Source: Flavobacterium laiguense
GTDB lineage: Bacteria; Bacteroidota; Bacteroidia; Flavobacteriales; Flavobacteriaceae
Assembly: GCF_003097655.1 (NCBI RefSeq)
Contig: NZ_QCZH01000028.1
Location: 1-39,787 of the forward strand
Length of the DNA: 39,787 nucleotides
Direction: 5' to 3'
Below are positions 1 to 8,084 of the stretch, in pieces (within the stretch, counting starts at the first letter, position 1; each line of letters starts with the position of its first letter). The position numbers were made by a program, and so were the translations under genes. A model generated the notes under the pieces. That model saw only the letters and a list, made by a program, of their open reading frames with translations, ran no database searches and was not told where the DNA came from.

Positions 1-27
1 AGTTATGTGGGAGAGTATGTCGTCGCC
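1..27 (+). rRNA. rrf: 5S ribosomal RNA, 3' end only
   Basis: The first bases read GTGGGAGAGTATGTCGTCGCC, the expected 3' tail of a Bacteroidota 5S rRNA, whose 3' strand ends in a GGGAGAGTA...GTCG(C/T)CGCC-like stretch. A strong terminator follows within about 15 bases, as expected at the end of an rRNA operon. The rest of the gene lies outside the window. The exact 3' end is approximate. Confidence 0.8.
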
Positions 28-40
28 TTTCTTTTTAAAA

Positions 41-68
41 CCCCGTTTCTTACGAAACGGGGTTTTTT
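41..68 (+). terminator. Rho-independent terminator of the rRNA operon
   Basis: Perfect 9-bp stem, CCCCGTTTC (41-49) with GAAACGGGG (54-62), loop TTAC, followed by six T (63-68). It lies directly downstream of the 5S tail. Confidence 0.93.
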
Positions 69-230
69 GTTTTTATACTGTTTGTAGGTTATCTGAAATG
101 TAAATCTAGTTCTCGTTAATCAGGGAGTGTGAGATTCAAATAAATATAAATGATTTACCCCCTATTGTGTTATTTTGAGAGGATAATACTGTGTATTTGG
201 CCAAAAATCTTGTTCTGAAAACGTTATTGC

Positions 231-317
231 ATGAGGGATGGGAATGGCATCCTTTTCTTTTCCTCCTTTAGGAAAAGAAAAGATATAATGGACAGCCCGA
301 CCCTTGGGGTCATGCCC
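231..317 (+). repeat. Stem-loop intergenic element, copy 1 (possible structured RNA)
   Basis: This lies in the gene-free stretch 69-594. The element has a left half ending GGCATCCTTTT, a perfect 13-bp hairpin (252-264 with 270-282, loop 265-269), a right half starting AAAAGATATA, and a small second hairpin GACCC-TTG-GGGTC (299-311). A second copy with the same flanks but a different hairpin sequence is at 11648-11728. Elements of this general design recur between flavobacterial genes. I suspect a relation to a described flavobacterial RNA motif such as Flavo-1 but cannot confirm it. I see nothing else convincing in 318-537. Confidence 0.6.
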
Positions 318-537
318 AAATGATTATATAAATTTGTGCTAGAGACTGTGCCTCATTCCTCGTGGATGTAAGTTAGCTGGGTTGGATGTAATGAAGAGAA
401 TTTGTGGGGTTGCTTGAGTATAAACACTTCTACGTAATTTTTTGTAGTTACATTTATGAATTCAAACTAGTCCAACTTAATTTTTTTTAATCCAAATTAC
501 AATACTTATAATTGGCATTGTGTTGAAATTGCTTTAT

Positions 538-569
538 AAAAAAAGAGACTGTCTTGTCGGACAGTCTCT
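538..569 (-). terminator. Terminator of the lipoprotein gene at 595-1410
   Basis: Perfect 10-bp stem, 544-553 (AGAGACTGTC) with 560-569, loop 554-559. On the minus strand it is followed by seven T (A538-A544 on the plus strand). It sits 25 bases past the stop codon of the minus-strand gene. Confidence 0.88.
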
Positions 570-594
570 CTAAGTATTTTTAAATGAATTGTAA

Positions 595-1410
595 TTACAT
601 TGTAATAGGAAACGTTATACCACCTTGTGTATAAGTAGCTTTGTTGTCGCAGTCACCATTTCCATAGTCGATTACGCCGTTTAAAAGTGTGCTTTCTACT
701 TTTAATTTTCCTTTTGAAACATAATCACAAGAATGATTTTTAATTATTGACTCTACAACGGTTAAGGTTATTTTTGCGCCATTTTCTTTCGTAACTGTGT
801 GAGTCCCTTCAGTCATTTCGTAAGTGTTGTCATTTAATAATAAGGGAGTTGAAACGCCTGCAGTTTGTTTAACGGTATGTGTTCCAGTGTTTAAATAGAT
901 TTCTCCTTTACTATCTGTAAATTTACCATCGGTTACAGTTCTTGTCCATTGTGGTATATCTGGGTTTATAGTTGTGTTTTTGTAAACTATTTTGCCTTCT
1001 ACCATGTTTCCGTTTACGGAGTAGTTTATTCTTTCTACGGTCATTGTACTTCCAGTTACAGTAATGTAGTTAGAAAATGTAATTTTCAATTTTCCTTTTC
1101 TGGTGATACTGTTTGTAGTGCACCCATCTCCAAAATTCACATAAAAGGTTTTAGGAAAAGTTGTCGTTATTGGATCCATGGTAACTTCTGCACAAGAACC
1201 CGTTAATGATTTTCCAGTTTTTCTGGAGGTTAATTTTTCAAAAGAGACTTGAGTCCCAGTTTGGATGTCCAGTTCATTTACGACATCAATAGAGGCTGAT
1301 GCTACTACAGGAGTTGTGTCAGATGCGGCGGCAACATCTTCTTTAGTACAGGAAACAACTGTTAAAGCTAGCATGCTAAATACTGGAAATAGAAATTTAA
1401 TTTTTCTCAT
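595..1410 (-). CDS. Putative lipoprotein of unknown function
   Basis: 271 residues. The N-terminus has lysines, a hydrophobic core and a lipobox-like VVSC with Cys about residue 21, so it is probably lipidated and anchored in the outer membrane or periplasm. The mature part is rich in beta strand, Thr and Asn and has no helix-rich segment. Two similar Cys-containing motifs stand out, FGDGCTT (about residue 93) and YGNGDCDN near the C-terminus, each paired with a KGKLK stretch. That hints at two related beta units. I do not recognise a catalytic motif and assign no function. The gene is monocistronic: 159 bp separate it from the upstream gene, and it has its own terminator. The start is the only ATG that keeps the complete signal peptide. 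Confidence 0.85.
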   Translation of the reverse strand: MRKIKFLFPVFSMLALTVVSCTKEDVAAASDTTPVVASASIDVVNELDIQTGTQVSFEKLTSRKTGKSLTGSCAEVTMDPITTTFPKTFYVNFGDGCTTNSITRKGKLKITFSNYITVTGSTMTVERINYSVNGNMVEGKIVYKNTTINPDIPQWTRTVTDGKFTDSKGEIYLNTGTHTVKQTAGVSTPLLLNDNTYEMTEGTHTVTKENGAKITLTVVESIIKNHSCDYVSKGKLKVESTLLNGVIDYGNGDCDNKATYTQGGITFPITM

Positions 1411-1449
1411 AAAAAATAGTTTTAGGTTTAAGTTTATTATTTGGGTGTG

Positions 1450-1457
1450 CTAATATA
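1450..1457 (-). promoter_or_regulatory. Possible -7 element for the 595-1410 lipoprotein gene
   Basis: On the minus strand this reads TATATTAG, one mismatch from the Bacteroidota -7 consensus TAnnTTTG, about 40 bases before the start codon. No well-spaced -33 TTG is seen, so it is tentative. Confidence 0.3.
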
Positions 1458-1569
1458 ATTTTTTTTTCCAAAAAAAAGGATTTTGAGATGAAAATTATGC
1501 GGTATGTGCTTTAAATGTAGGTAAATATGGGTGTTATTTGATTTAGAAAATATTTTTAAACATTTAAAG

Positions 1570-2874
1570 CTATTTAGACGTTATGTCGGTTATGTTAGGG
1601 CCTCCAAAACCAAAATTCAAAGACAGTAGCGATATTAATGTTTCCGTTGTACTAAAAACAGGTTTAAATGAACTACCAATTTGGTAAGTTAAAGCGATCT
1701 GCTCGGTTAATCTGTAACTGAATGTTCCGATGTACTGAAAATCGGAAGTATTACTTTTTAGATATAAAGTGTTTCCCAGAGCGTCCATACCAGCTTTTAC
1801 CAGTGAACTGCTCTCTCTTCCTGTAGCTTCAAATCCAAGTGAGAATTTCTTGAATTCGGTTGCTATGGCTAAACCATAATCGAAATTATTTTCAGCGACT
1901 TTTGAGTCTGGGAAATAATTGTCAAAATATTTAAGATTGTACCATTCATATCGTAATACAGCTGTTGCCATTAGAAAATTGATTTTATCTGAGAATTTAT
2001 AGGACGGTGTTACCCATAGCGATTGTCTTGGAATTTCGGAACTCTTAAAATTATTATCTGGAAAATTTAAAAATAAGGCATAGGCCAAATCAATAGACAA
2101 GCCTTGTCTTAATTGTATGTATGATTTGAATTCTTCATAATTACCCATCATTTTATCCTCAATTAAATCTAAGAAGGAAATAAAAAAAGGATCAATGTTA
2201 TTTACATCGAAGGGAAGTTTATCAACGGATGCGTAAATATTTTGGGTTATTTCTTCGGCATCTTTTCTCGAATTGTTTTGGAGTACTTTGGCAATTCTAT
2301 CGATTAGGATTTCACGAATAGCATTGAGGTATTCTTTTTTAGTTTTGAGCGTGTTTTTTTGCCTAAAACTTTCAAGTTCGCTTACTATCTTTGAACCAAT
2401 TCTTTGTTCATTGCTTAAAGTACTAATATAGCCTTGGAGTATTTTTTTATCCTTCTTATTTCCGAAAAATAGTGAAGTTCGATAGCCCAAGGACAAACTT
2501 TTAGTAAGAGTACTATCCTGTAATGGGAATTTTTGAGTAGAAGCCAATGAAAAGGAAGAGTTTCTGCAGATTTGATCCAAGTTTGCTTTGGGATAAAGAT
2601 ATTCTTCTAAACTGATCCCATGATCATTTGCCCAATAAGGCATGAATTCAAGGCCAAAATTATTAGGGATAATTCCATTGCCATCAGTGTCGCTAAAATT
2701 TGAAAAGACAGCAGCTTCCAGCGCTCGATACGATTTTGGTTGTAATATAGCACTTGGTTGCATGCCAAGAATTGTCGATGCGGGAGAAGTAGGCGTTGTA
2801 AGTGCATCCAGTTTTTTTTGAGCATTGATTGATCCAAAGCATGAAAAAGTGATCAATAGAATCCAGTTTTTCAT
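1570..2874 (-). CDS. Putative outer-membrane beta-barrel protein, unknown function
   Basis: 434 residues. It has a Sec signal peptide (about 1-18, ending INAQ) and no lipobox. A Pro/Ser/Thr-rich stretch follows (TTPTSPASTILGMQPSA), then a long middle helical segment (about 150-250) with many charged residues. The C-terminal 170 residues alternate hydrophobic and polar residues with aromatic girdle residues, as in barrel strands (for example FSYRLTEQIALTYQIGSSF). I infer an outer-membrane location but recognise no enzyme motif. Its ATG overlaps the stop of the broken gene 2871-3196 (ATGA), so it was translationally coupled to it. It probably forms an operon with the TM-pYEATS gene upstream. 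No clear terminator follows. Confidence 0.8.
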   Translation of the reverse strand: MKNWILLITFSCFGSINAQKKLDALTTPTSPASTILGMQPSAILQPKSYRALEAAVFSNFSDTDGNGIIPNNFGLEFMPYWANDHGISLEEYLYPKANLDQICRNSSFSLASTQKFPLQDSTLTKSLSLGYRTSLFFGNKKDKKILQGYISTLSNEQRIGSKIVSELESFRQKNTLKTKKEYLNAIREILIDRIAKVLQNNSRKDAEEITQNIYASVDKLPFDVNNIDPFFISFLDLIEDKMMGNYEEFKSYIQLRQGLSIDLAYALFLNFPDNNFKSSEIPRQSLWVTPSYKFSDKINFLMATAVLRYEWYNLKYFDNYFPDSKVAENNFDYGLAIATEFKKFSLGFEATGRESSSLVKAGMDALGNTLYLKSNTSDFQYIGTFSYRLTEQIALTYQIGSSFKPVFSTTETLISLLSLNFGFGGPNITDITSK

Positions 2875-3196
2875 TTATTAGAAAATTCAATGGTTAAAAT
2901 TACATAAGGGCGATCTGTTTCTATTTTTGGATTGGTATGTCTTACAAGTAGTTTTTTGTTGATGTAATATTCAATTGTAATAGTATCTTCTTGAGGTATG
3001 GGATTTGCTATATCCGAAATGCAAATGTTTTTTTCACTCGTTAGAAATTGTATTTTGTCTAATTCGCAATTTCAGAATCGTTATCACCTGGTATGTTTAT
3101 TACGGTATGTCCTATATTTCCATCGGATATAAATTGGATTTCTTCATTAATTTCGGCTTAGTAGGATGTTTTGTCGTAACGATAAATTTTTCTCAT
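2871..3196 (-). pseudogene. Broken ~109-codon gene between the pYEATS and barrel genes (stop plus frameshift)
   Basis: Read on the minus strand from the ATG at 3196, the frame starts MRKIYRYDKTSY and meets TAA at 3160-3158 (codon 13). It then continues in the same frame as a protein-like stretch (AEINEEIQFISDGNIGHTV...) to about 3067. There a one-base loss (GC|GAA at 3067-3063) shifts the frame into a further 60-odd codons (ELDKIQFLTSEKN... to EFSNK), ending in a TGA that overlaps the next gene's ATG. The region is 326 bp, one short of 109 codons. The predicted product is small, beta-rich and has no signal peptide. I do not recognise it. Alternatives are sequencing errors (two would be needed) or recoding. 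Confidence 0.72.
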
Positions 3197-3233
3197 TTAT
3201 TTATTCTAAGCTTGTTTTTTTAAAATTATGTGA

Positions 3234-4430
3234 TTAATGTTTTTTGAAGTGATAAGAAACATCTGGTAATTCAGCTAAATTAAGTTCTAATTCGGTTGTG
3301 CCTTTGTCTACAAATGCGCCAATAGTAAACGATTCGTAGGAATACAACTCAAGTTCGGCACATTGGTTTTCTACTCTTACAAGACGAGTTGGAGGATCTC
3401 CAAAAGTATTATGTAATGCAAAAAGAACCAAATCGGACGAATCCAAAGGATTGTTGTCTGGATTTGTGGAGATAACTTTTAGTTTAATTTTATATAAACC
3501 TTTGGTTTCTTCAATGACAGTAGCTGTTAATTGTCTTTCATTATTGATGGCATGTTGGCCCCATTGTCCATTTTGAGGATCACTATCATTAAAGGTTAGT
3601 CCTTTTTGAAGTTTTAATTTTGCGTCAGACATCATCTTATTAACATACAATTCAATGGTTTTTTTGTCGTCATTCACATCTTTAGAATGCATCATTTTTT
3701 GAACTGCGGACTTAATATTAGTTTGAATAATTTCGGGTTCATTAATCTTTTTTATCAGTGCTTTAGTAATCTGTTCTTTATCTTTTACAATGCTTTCTAT
3801 CTGATTTATTTTTAAGTCTTTTTGATTGCACTCTTCTTTTAACTTAAGTGCTTTTTCTTTTTCTTCTTCAAGCGCCTTGCGTATTATACGGTCATCGGCT
3901 TTTTTATATTTATTGGACAATACTAAGCGCATATAATTATAGCCTATATACAGTCCTAAAAAACCGAAATAAATGACGATGGTTATGGTGTAAATGTTTA
4001 ATAATTCGCCTTTGTATTTTGTGGATATGCTCACATATTCTCCTAAATTAATGAAGTAACCCGGAATTTCTTTTAGATTGATTAATGCAAGTCCGACTAT
4101 TATTTTTGTTAGCCAGTCTGATATTTCGACCAAACTATTATTGAATGCATAATCATTTTTTGTACGGCTTTGATTGTTCCTTTTGGGCATGCCAAATAAT
4201 GTACCTGTAAAAAAGCTGGCTATAAATGAGGCTAAAGCCAATAACAGTCCAATAAATATTATACGACCCCCTATTTCAGGAATAAATATTGGATAGCCAA
4301 CTACAGGTACCAATCCTAAAAACAATCCCATATATAGGGTAAGAGTAATGGATGTTTCGGCTTCTTTAGCTATTACTTTTGCCTCTTCGATTTCTTTTTG
4401 GTTTCCAACTTGATCATTGTCGTTTTGCAT
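3234..4430 (-). CDS. TM-pYEATS protein: N-terminal membrane segments, coiled coil, C-terminal prokaryotic YEATS-like domain
   Basis: 398 residues. Predicted membrane segments lie at about 28-50, 57-79 and 147-168. Between them is a conserved-looking stretch EISDWLTKIIVGLALINL (about 101-118) that I associate with membrane-anchored pYEATS proteins. Residues about 175-235 are highly charged and probably coiled coil. Residues about 280-398 form a beta-sandwich-like domain (GQWG, LFALHNTF, YESFTIGAFVDKGTTELELNL) fitting the pYEATS family, which comparative genomics has placed in bacterial signalling or conflict settings. The domain call is from remembered family patterns. The function (ligand sensing at the membrane) is inference. 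It probably starts an operon with the broken gene 37 bp downstream and the barrel gene after it. Confidence 0.75.
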   Translation of the reverse strand: MQNDNDQVGNQKEIEEAKVIAKEAETSITLTLYMGLFLGLVPVVGYPIFIPEIGGRIIFIGLLLALASFIASFFTGTLFGMPKRNNQSRTKNDYAFNNSLVEISDWLTKIIVGLALINLKEIPGYFINLGEYVSISTKYKGELLNIYTITIVIYFGFLGLYIGYNYMRLVLSNKYKKADDRIIRKALEEEKEKALKLKEECNQKDLKINQIESIVKDKEQITKALIKKINEPEIIQTNIKSAVQKMMHSKDVNDDKKTIELYVNKMMSDAKLKLQKGLTFNDSDPQNGQWGQHAINNERQLTATVIEETKGLYKIKLKVISTNPDNNPLDSSDLVLFALHNTFGDPPTRLVRVENQCAELELYSYESFTIGAFVDKGTTELELNLAELPDVSYHFKKH

Positions 4431-4589
4431 AGGTACAAAGGTTTAAGTGTTTATTTTTTTAGTTTTAACCTTAACGTGCGTCTTCTCCCTTTTCTGTATT
4501 GTAATAGATTCTAAAGTTAGGAAAAAAATTAACATAAAATACTGATGTAAATACTTGTTTTTTGAATAGGGAGGTTGGGTTTTAAAAAC

Positions 4590-4623
4590 AAAAAAAGCCT
4601 GCAAGTTGTTACTCGCAGGCTTT
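4590..4623 (-). terminator. Terminator of htpG
   Basis: 9-bp stem AAAGCCTGC (4594-4602) with GCAGGCTTT (4615-4623), with a further inner AGT/ACT pairing. On the minus strand a run of T follows (A4590-A4596 on plus). It lies about 50 bases past the htpG stop. Confidence 0.88.
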
Positions 4624-4674
4624 AGTAGTTAACTTTTTCAGTGCTTTAAAAACTGAAAAATCGTATTCTCATTT

Positions 4675-6576
4675 TTATTTTATCAAATCAAAACTTCTTT
4701 TTACAAAAGCGGTTAAAGCTTCTCCTTTTAATAAGTTTTGAGATAATTTGGCCAAATCCAAAGCTTGTTTTACTAAGCTTTCTTGAGCCGATTTGTCTTT
4801 ATGGTTTAATATGCTTGTAGCCAAATCAGAGTTGGTGTTGACAACCAAATTGTACATTTCAGGCATATTTCCCATTCCGAACATTCCACCCCCACCAGAC
4901 TGACTCATTTCTTTCATTCTACGCATAAATTCTGGTTGCGTAATGATAAATGGAGCTGCTTCGCTATCCAAAGCCTCTAGCTGTACAGTATAAGTTTGTT
5001 TTGGTACAATAGTTTCTAGAACCGTTTTTAAACTTTCTTTTTCGTCTTCCGATAATTTAGAAATTGTAGATTCTTCTTTTTTGATTAAATTATCAATATG
5101 GTCTGAATCGACGCGTACAAAATGCATTCCGCTATTATCACCCTCAATTTTTTGAATTAAATGTGAGATAATTGGAGAATCCAAAAGTAAAACTTCGTAT
5201 CCTTTGTCTTTTGCTATTTCGATATAAGAGTGTTGCGCCTCTTTATTTCCAGCATATAAAACAACTAGTTTTCCGTCTTTGTCCGTTTGTTTTTCTTTTA
5301 GGTTTTCTTTTAATTCTTCTAGGGTGAAGTATTTGTCATCTACTGTAGGGTACAAAACAAAAGCTCCTGCTTTTTCGTAGAATTTATCCTCAGAAAGCAT
5401 TCCGTATTCCAGAACGATTTTAATGTCATTCCATTTTTGCTCAAAATCTTCTCTGTTTTCATTGAATAAAGATTTTAATTTATCGGCAACTTTACGAGTG
5501 ATATAGTTCGATATTTTCTTTACCGCACCATCAGCCTGTAATCCCGAACGAGAAACATTCAAAGGAATATCCGGAGAATCAACAACACCACGAAGCATCA
5601 TTAAAAATTCAGGCACAATTCCTTCAACATTGTCCGTTACATAAACTTGGTTTTGGAACAATTGAATTTTGTCTTTCTGAATTTGCATGTCAGAACCCAA
5701 TTTTGGGAAATACAAAATACCAGTTAGATTAAATGGATAATCGACATTCAAATGGATATGAAACAATGGTTCTTCAAACTGCATTGGATACATTTCACGG
5801 TAGAAATCCTTGTAATCTGCATCCGATAATTCTGTTGGTTGTTTGGTCCAAGCTGGATTTGGATTATTGATGATATTGTCAACTTCTACTTCTGTAAAAG
5901 TATTTTCTTTGTCTTCAGATTCAACAAATTCACCTTTCTTTTGTTCTATTTTTTCTTTTTTTGTTCCAAATTTAATTGGAATAGGCATGAACTTATTGTA
6001 TTTATTCAATAAGCCTGAAATTTTAAATTCTTCCAAAAATTCAAGAGAATCTTCGGCTACATGTAAAATAATTTCAGTTCCTCTAGTAGTTTTATCAGCT
6101 GGCTCTAGTGTAAACTCAGGGCTTCCGTCGCAAGTCCAGTGTGCTGCTGGTTCATCTTTGTATGATTTGGTGATAATTTCCACTTTTTCGGCAACCATAA
6201 AAGCAGAGTAAAAACCAAGACCAAAATGACCTATAATTCCTGAATCTTTGGCTGAATCTTTGTATTTATCCAGAAATTCTTCTGCTCCAGAAAAAGCTAC
6301 CTGATTGATGTATTTTTCTACTTCATCAGCGGTCATTCCTAATCCTTGATCAATGATGTGGATTTTTTTTCCTTCTTTGTCAATTTTAACTTCAATAATT
6401 GGTGTACCATATTCAACGTTGGCTTCACCAATACTGGTAAGGTGTTTTAGTTTTAAAGTTGCATCGGTTCCGTTTGAAATCAATTCACGCAAGAAAATTT
6501 CGTGATCACTGTATAAGAATTTCTTGATTAGAGGAAAGATGTTTTCAACGGAAACATTAATTTTACCTGTTGTCAT
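4675..6576 (-). CDS. htpG: Chaperone protein HtpG (bacterial Hsp90)
   Basis: 633 residues, close to the usual ~625. It is a cytosolic ATP-dependent homodimeric chaperone. The N-terminal GHKL ATPase domain (about 1-210) shows the family motifs LRELISNGTDATLKL (catalytic Glu and Mg-binding Asn region), DQGLGMT and GHFGLGFYSAFMVA. The middle domain (about 230-490) includes the conserved Arg region (SRSGLQAD), followed by the C-terminal dimerisation domain with a Gly/Met-rich loop (about 560-575). The start MTTGKINVSVENIFPL gives the standard N-terminus. It is transcribed alone, with its own terminator, divergently from the lipocalin-like gene across a 168-bp intergenic region. Confidence 0.98.
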   Translation of the reverse strand: MTTGKINVSVENIFPLIKKFLYSDHEIFLRELISNGTDATLKLKHLTSIGEANVEYGTPIIEVKIDKEGKKIHIIDQGLGMTADEVEKYINQVAFSGAEEFLDKYKDSAKDSGIIGHFGLGFYSAFMVAEKVEIITKSYKDEPAAHWTCDGSPEFTLEPADKTTRGTEIILHVAEDSLEFLEEFKISGLLNKYNKFMPIPIKFGTKKEKIEQKKGEFVESEDKENTFTEVEVDNIINNPNPAWTKQPTELSDADYKDFYREMYPMQFEEPLFHIHLNVDYPFNLTGILYFPKLGSDMQIQKDKIQLFQNQVYVTDNVEGIVPEFLMMLRGVVDSPDIPLNVSRSGLQADGAVKKISNYITRKVADKLKSLFNENREDFEQKWNDIKIVLEYGMLSEDKFYEKAGAFVLYPTVDDKYFTLEELKENLKEKQTDKDGKLVVLYAGNKEAQHSYIEIAKDKGYEVLLLDSPIISHLIQKIEGDNSGMHFVRVDSDHIDNLIKKEESTISKLSEDEKESLKTVLETIVPKQTYTVQLEALDSEAAPFIITQPEFMRRMKEMSQSGGGGMFGMGNMPEMYNLVVNTNSDLATSILNHKDKSAQESLVKQALDLAKLSQNLLKGEALTAFVKRSFDLIK

Positions 6577-6648
6577 GTTTTATATGTATTAATGGTTTTA
6601 CAATCGGATAAATTAACTTTCAAATAGGATACCAATTGCTATAGAAGT

Positions 6649-6659
6649 GACAAATTGTC
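6649..6659. promoter_or_regulatory. Short inverted repeat between htpG and the divergent lipoprotein gene
   Basis: GACAA-A-TTGTC, a perfect 5+1+5 inverted repeat, about 73 bases upstream of htpG and about 50 bases upstream of the -7 element of the divergent gene. It could be an operator, but one short repeat in AT-rich DNA is weak evidence. Confidence 0.25.
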
Positions 6660-6708
6660 GTAAGTAAATTATATAAAGAAAAAAATAATTTTGAATCAAT
6701 TTGATATG

Positions 6709-6716
6709 TACCTTTG
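6709..6716 (+). promoter_or_regulatory. -7 promoter element (TAccTTTG) of the lipocalin-like/OmpA pair
   Basis: Exact match to the Bacteroidota -7 consensus TAnnTTTG, with a TTTTG at 6689-6693. That leaves 15 bases to the -7, shorter than the usual gap. Transcription would start near 6722. This rules out an upstream TTG at 6691 as the start codon of the next gene and supports the ATG at 6745. Confidence 0.6.
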
Positions 6717-6744
6717 TAGCTACATTAATTTAAAATTGAAAAAC

Positions 6745-7257
6745 ATGAGAAAAATTCTATTGATATGCACTATGGCCATTTTGGTTTTTGCATGTAAATC
6801 AGCGCCTGTAGTAGCGGCTTCACCAGAACCAGTTTCTAATGCTCCAATGACCAAATTAGATAAGACCTCTCAAGTTGGAATGAAAGGAAATTGGCAAATT
6901 ACCAATGTTACCTATCCAGGTTCTGACTACATTAAAGTAAATTCTTTTAATCTTGCCGATTCAAAATGTTTTGTAGGAAGTACATGGAAATTTATTTCAA
7001 ACAATAATAAAGGAACTATGACTTTGAACAGTTCTAGTTGTACTGCTTTTACATCTGAAATTACATGGTATGTGAATAAAGAAGGTCAGTTTGTTTTGAA
7101 AATACTAGACGAAGGATTAAAATCTAAAAAAGTAAAAACAGGTTTTGTTCTTGGGGTTAAAAATCAATCGGAGAATGAGTTTCAGTTGATTGATAAAATT
7201 AATGTTGGAGGTAAAGATACAGATGTTGTTTACCAGTTTCAAAGAGCTACAAATTAA
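6745..7257 (+). CDS. Lipocalin-like lipoprotein
   Basis: 170 residues from the ATG at 6745. An in-frame extension to 6691 would overlap the promoter. The signal peptide ends in a lipobox, LVFAC (Cys about residue 17), so it is lipidated. After a Pro/Ala linker, the mature domain begins GNWQITNVTYPG and continues with alternating beta strands and two cysteines (SKCFVGSTWKF, NSSSCTAF) to DTDVVYQFQR. This G-x-W start and ~120-residue all-beta length fit the bacterial lipocalin-like fold. The ligand is unknown. It stands 17 bp before the OmpA-family lipoprotein gene and is probably co-transcribed, so an outer-membrane maintenance or binding role is likely but inferred. Confidence 0.8.
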   Translation: MRKILLICTMAILVFACKSAPVVAASPEPVSNAPMTKLDKTSQVGMKGNWQITNVTYPGSDYIKVNSFNLADSKCFVGSTWKFISNNNKGTMTLNSSSCTAFTSEITWYVNKEGQFVLKILDEGLKSKKVKTGFVLGVKNQSENEFQLIDKINVGGKDTDVVYQFQRATN

Positions 7258-7274
7258 CATATAATAAGATAAAG

Positions 7275-7955
7275 ATGAAAAAAATAGCGATTTTAGGATT
7301 AAGTAGTTTATTGGTATTGAGTTTTCTTTTTACGGGTTGTGATTCTGTAAAAAACGCCAATAATACCCAAAAAGGTTTGGGAATTGGAGCGATTGCAGGT
7401 GGAGTTATCGGAGGGATTATAGGTGCAAATACAGGACATGCCGCAGCTGGTGCAGCTATTGGAGCAGCTATTGGTGGTGGAACAGGAGCCCTTATCGGGA
7501 ATAGTATGGATAAGCAAGCAAGAGAAATTGATCAAGCACTTCCCGGGGCGGATGTAGAAAGAGTAGGAGAAGGAATTCGTTTGGTCTTAAAAGAGGATGC
7601 TGTTCGTTTCGATGTGAATAAATCAACTTTGACGGCTCAGGCTAAAACTAACTTAGACAAATTAGTACCAGTGTTTAATTCTTATGCGGACACTAATATT
7701 GAAATTTTTGGATATACAGACAATACTGGGAAACCAGAATACAACTTAACGCTTTCTCAAAAAAGAGCCGAATCGGTAAAAGCCTATTTAATTTCAAAAG
7801 GATTAGTGGCTAGCCGTTTCAAAACATCCGGTTTTGGGATTGCAGATCCAATTGCTACGAATGACACTCCAGACGGAAGAAGTCAAAACCGTCGTGTAGA
7901 ATTTGCTATTACTGCAAATGAAAAAATGATTGAAGAAGCCAAAAAGAAACAATAA
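7275..7955 (+). CDS. OmpA-family lipoprotein with glycine-zipper segment
   Basis: 226 residues. Lipobox FLFTGC (Cys about 22) indicates an outer-membrane lipoprotein. Residues about 35-80 are a Gly/Ala-rich glycine zipper (GAIAGGVIGGIIGAN, then GAAIGAAIGGGTGALIG). Residues about 105-218 form an OmpA-like peptidoglycan-binding domain, with IFGYTDNTG, NLTLSQKRAESVKAYL and the signature GRSQNRRVEF, which includes the Asp/Arg pair region that binds diaminopimelate. The architecture is that of small Pal/YiaD-type proteins tethering the outer membrane to the cell wall. Second gene of the pair starting at 6745, followed by a strong terminator. Confidence 0.93.
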   Translation: MKKIAILGLSSLLVLSFLFTGCDSVKNANNTQKGLGIGAIAGGVIGGIIGANTGHAAAGAAIGAAIGGGTGALIGNSMDKQAREIDQALPGADVERVGEGIRLVLKEDAVRFDVNKSTLTAQAKTNLDKLVPVFNSYADTNIEIFGYTDNTGKPEYNLTLSQKRAESVKAYLISKGLVASRFKTSGFGIADPIATNDTPDGRSQNRRVEFAITANEKMIEEAKKKQ

Positions 7956-7972
7956 GGATTGATCTTCTTGTT

Positions 7973-8008
7973 AAAAAAAACTGCTTCAAAATGAAGCAGT
8001 TTTTTTTT
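7973..8008 (+). terminator. Terminator after the OmpA-family gene
   Basis: CTGCTTCA (7981-7988), loop AAA, TGAAGCAG (7992-7999), extended by A/T pairs (A7973-7980 with T8000-8008). It has a nine-base T tract and lies about 25 bases past the stop codon. Confidence 0.93.
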
Positions 8009-8051
8009 GGATATAAATGAATTATCAACATAATTTTTTTAGTAAAGGAAC

Positions 8052-8059
8052 TATATTTG
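8052..8059 (+). promoter_or_regulatory. -7 promoter element (TAtaTTTG) of the ABC ATPase gene
   Basis: Exact match to TAnnTTTG, 25 bases before the ATG at 8085. No clear -33 TTG at the expected distance. The implied 5' leader is short (about 20 bases). Confidence 0.5.
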
Positions 8060-8084
8060 TTCTCTCAAATTTTAATGTCATAGA

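Noticed and set aside
80..594. Possible small gene or tRNA after the rRNA operon
   Set aside because: No tRNA-like cloverleaf or supported reading frame found. The region holds only the stem-loop element and the terminator of the minus-strand gene.
3005..3223. 72-codon plus-strand open frame
   Set aside because: It is antisense to the decayed minus-strand gene, whose two frame halves are protein-like and end in an ATGA coupling. The plus-strand product has no features.
6691..6744. 18-codon extension of the lipocalin-like lipoprotein starting at a TTG
   Set aside because: It contains the promoter -7 element, and the lipoprotein signal peptide starts at the ATG at 6745.
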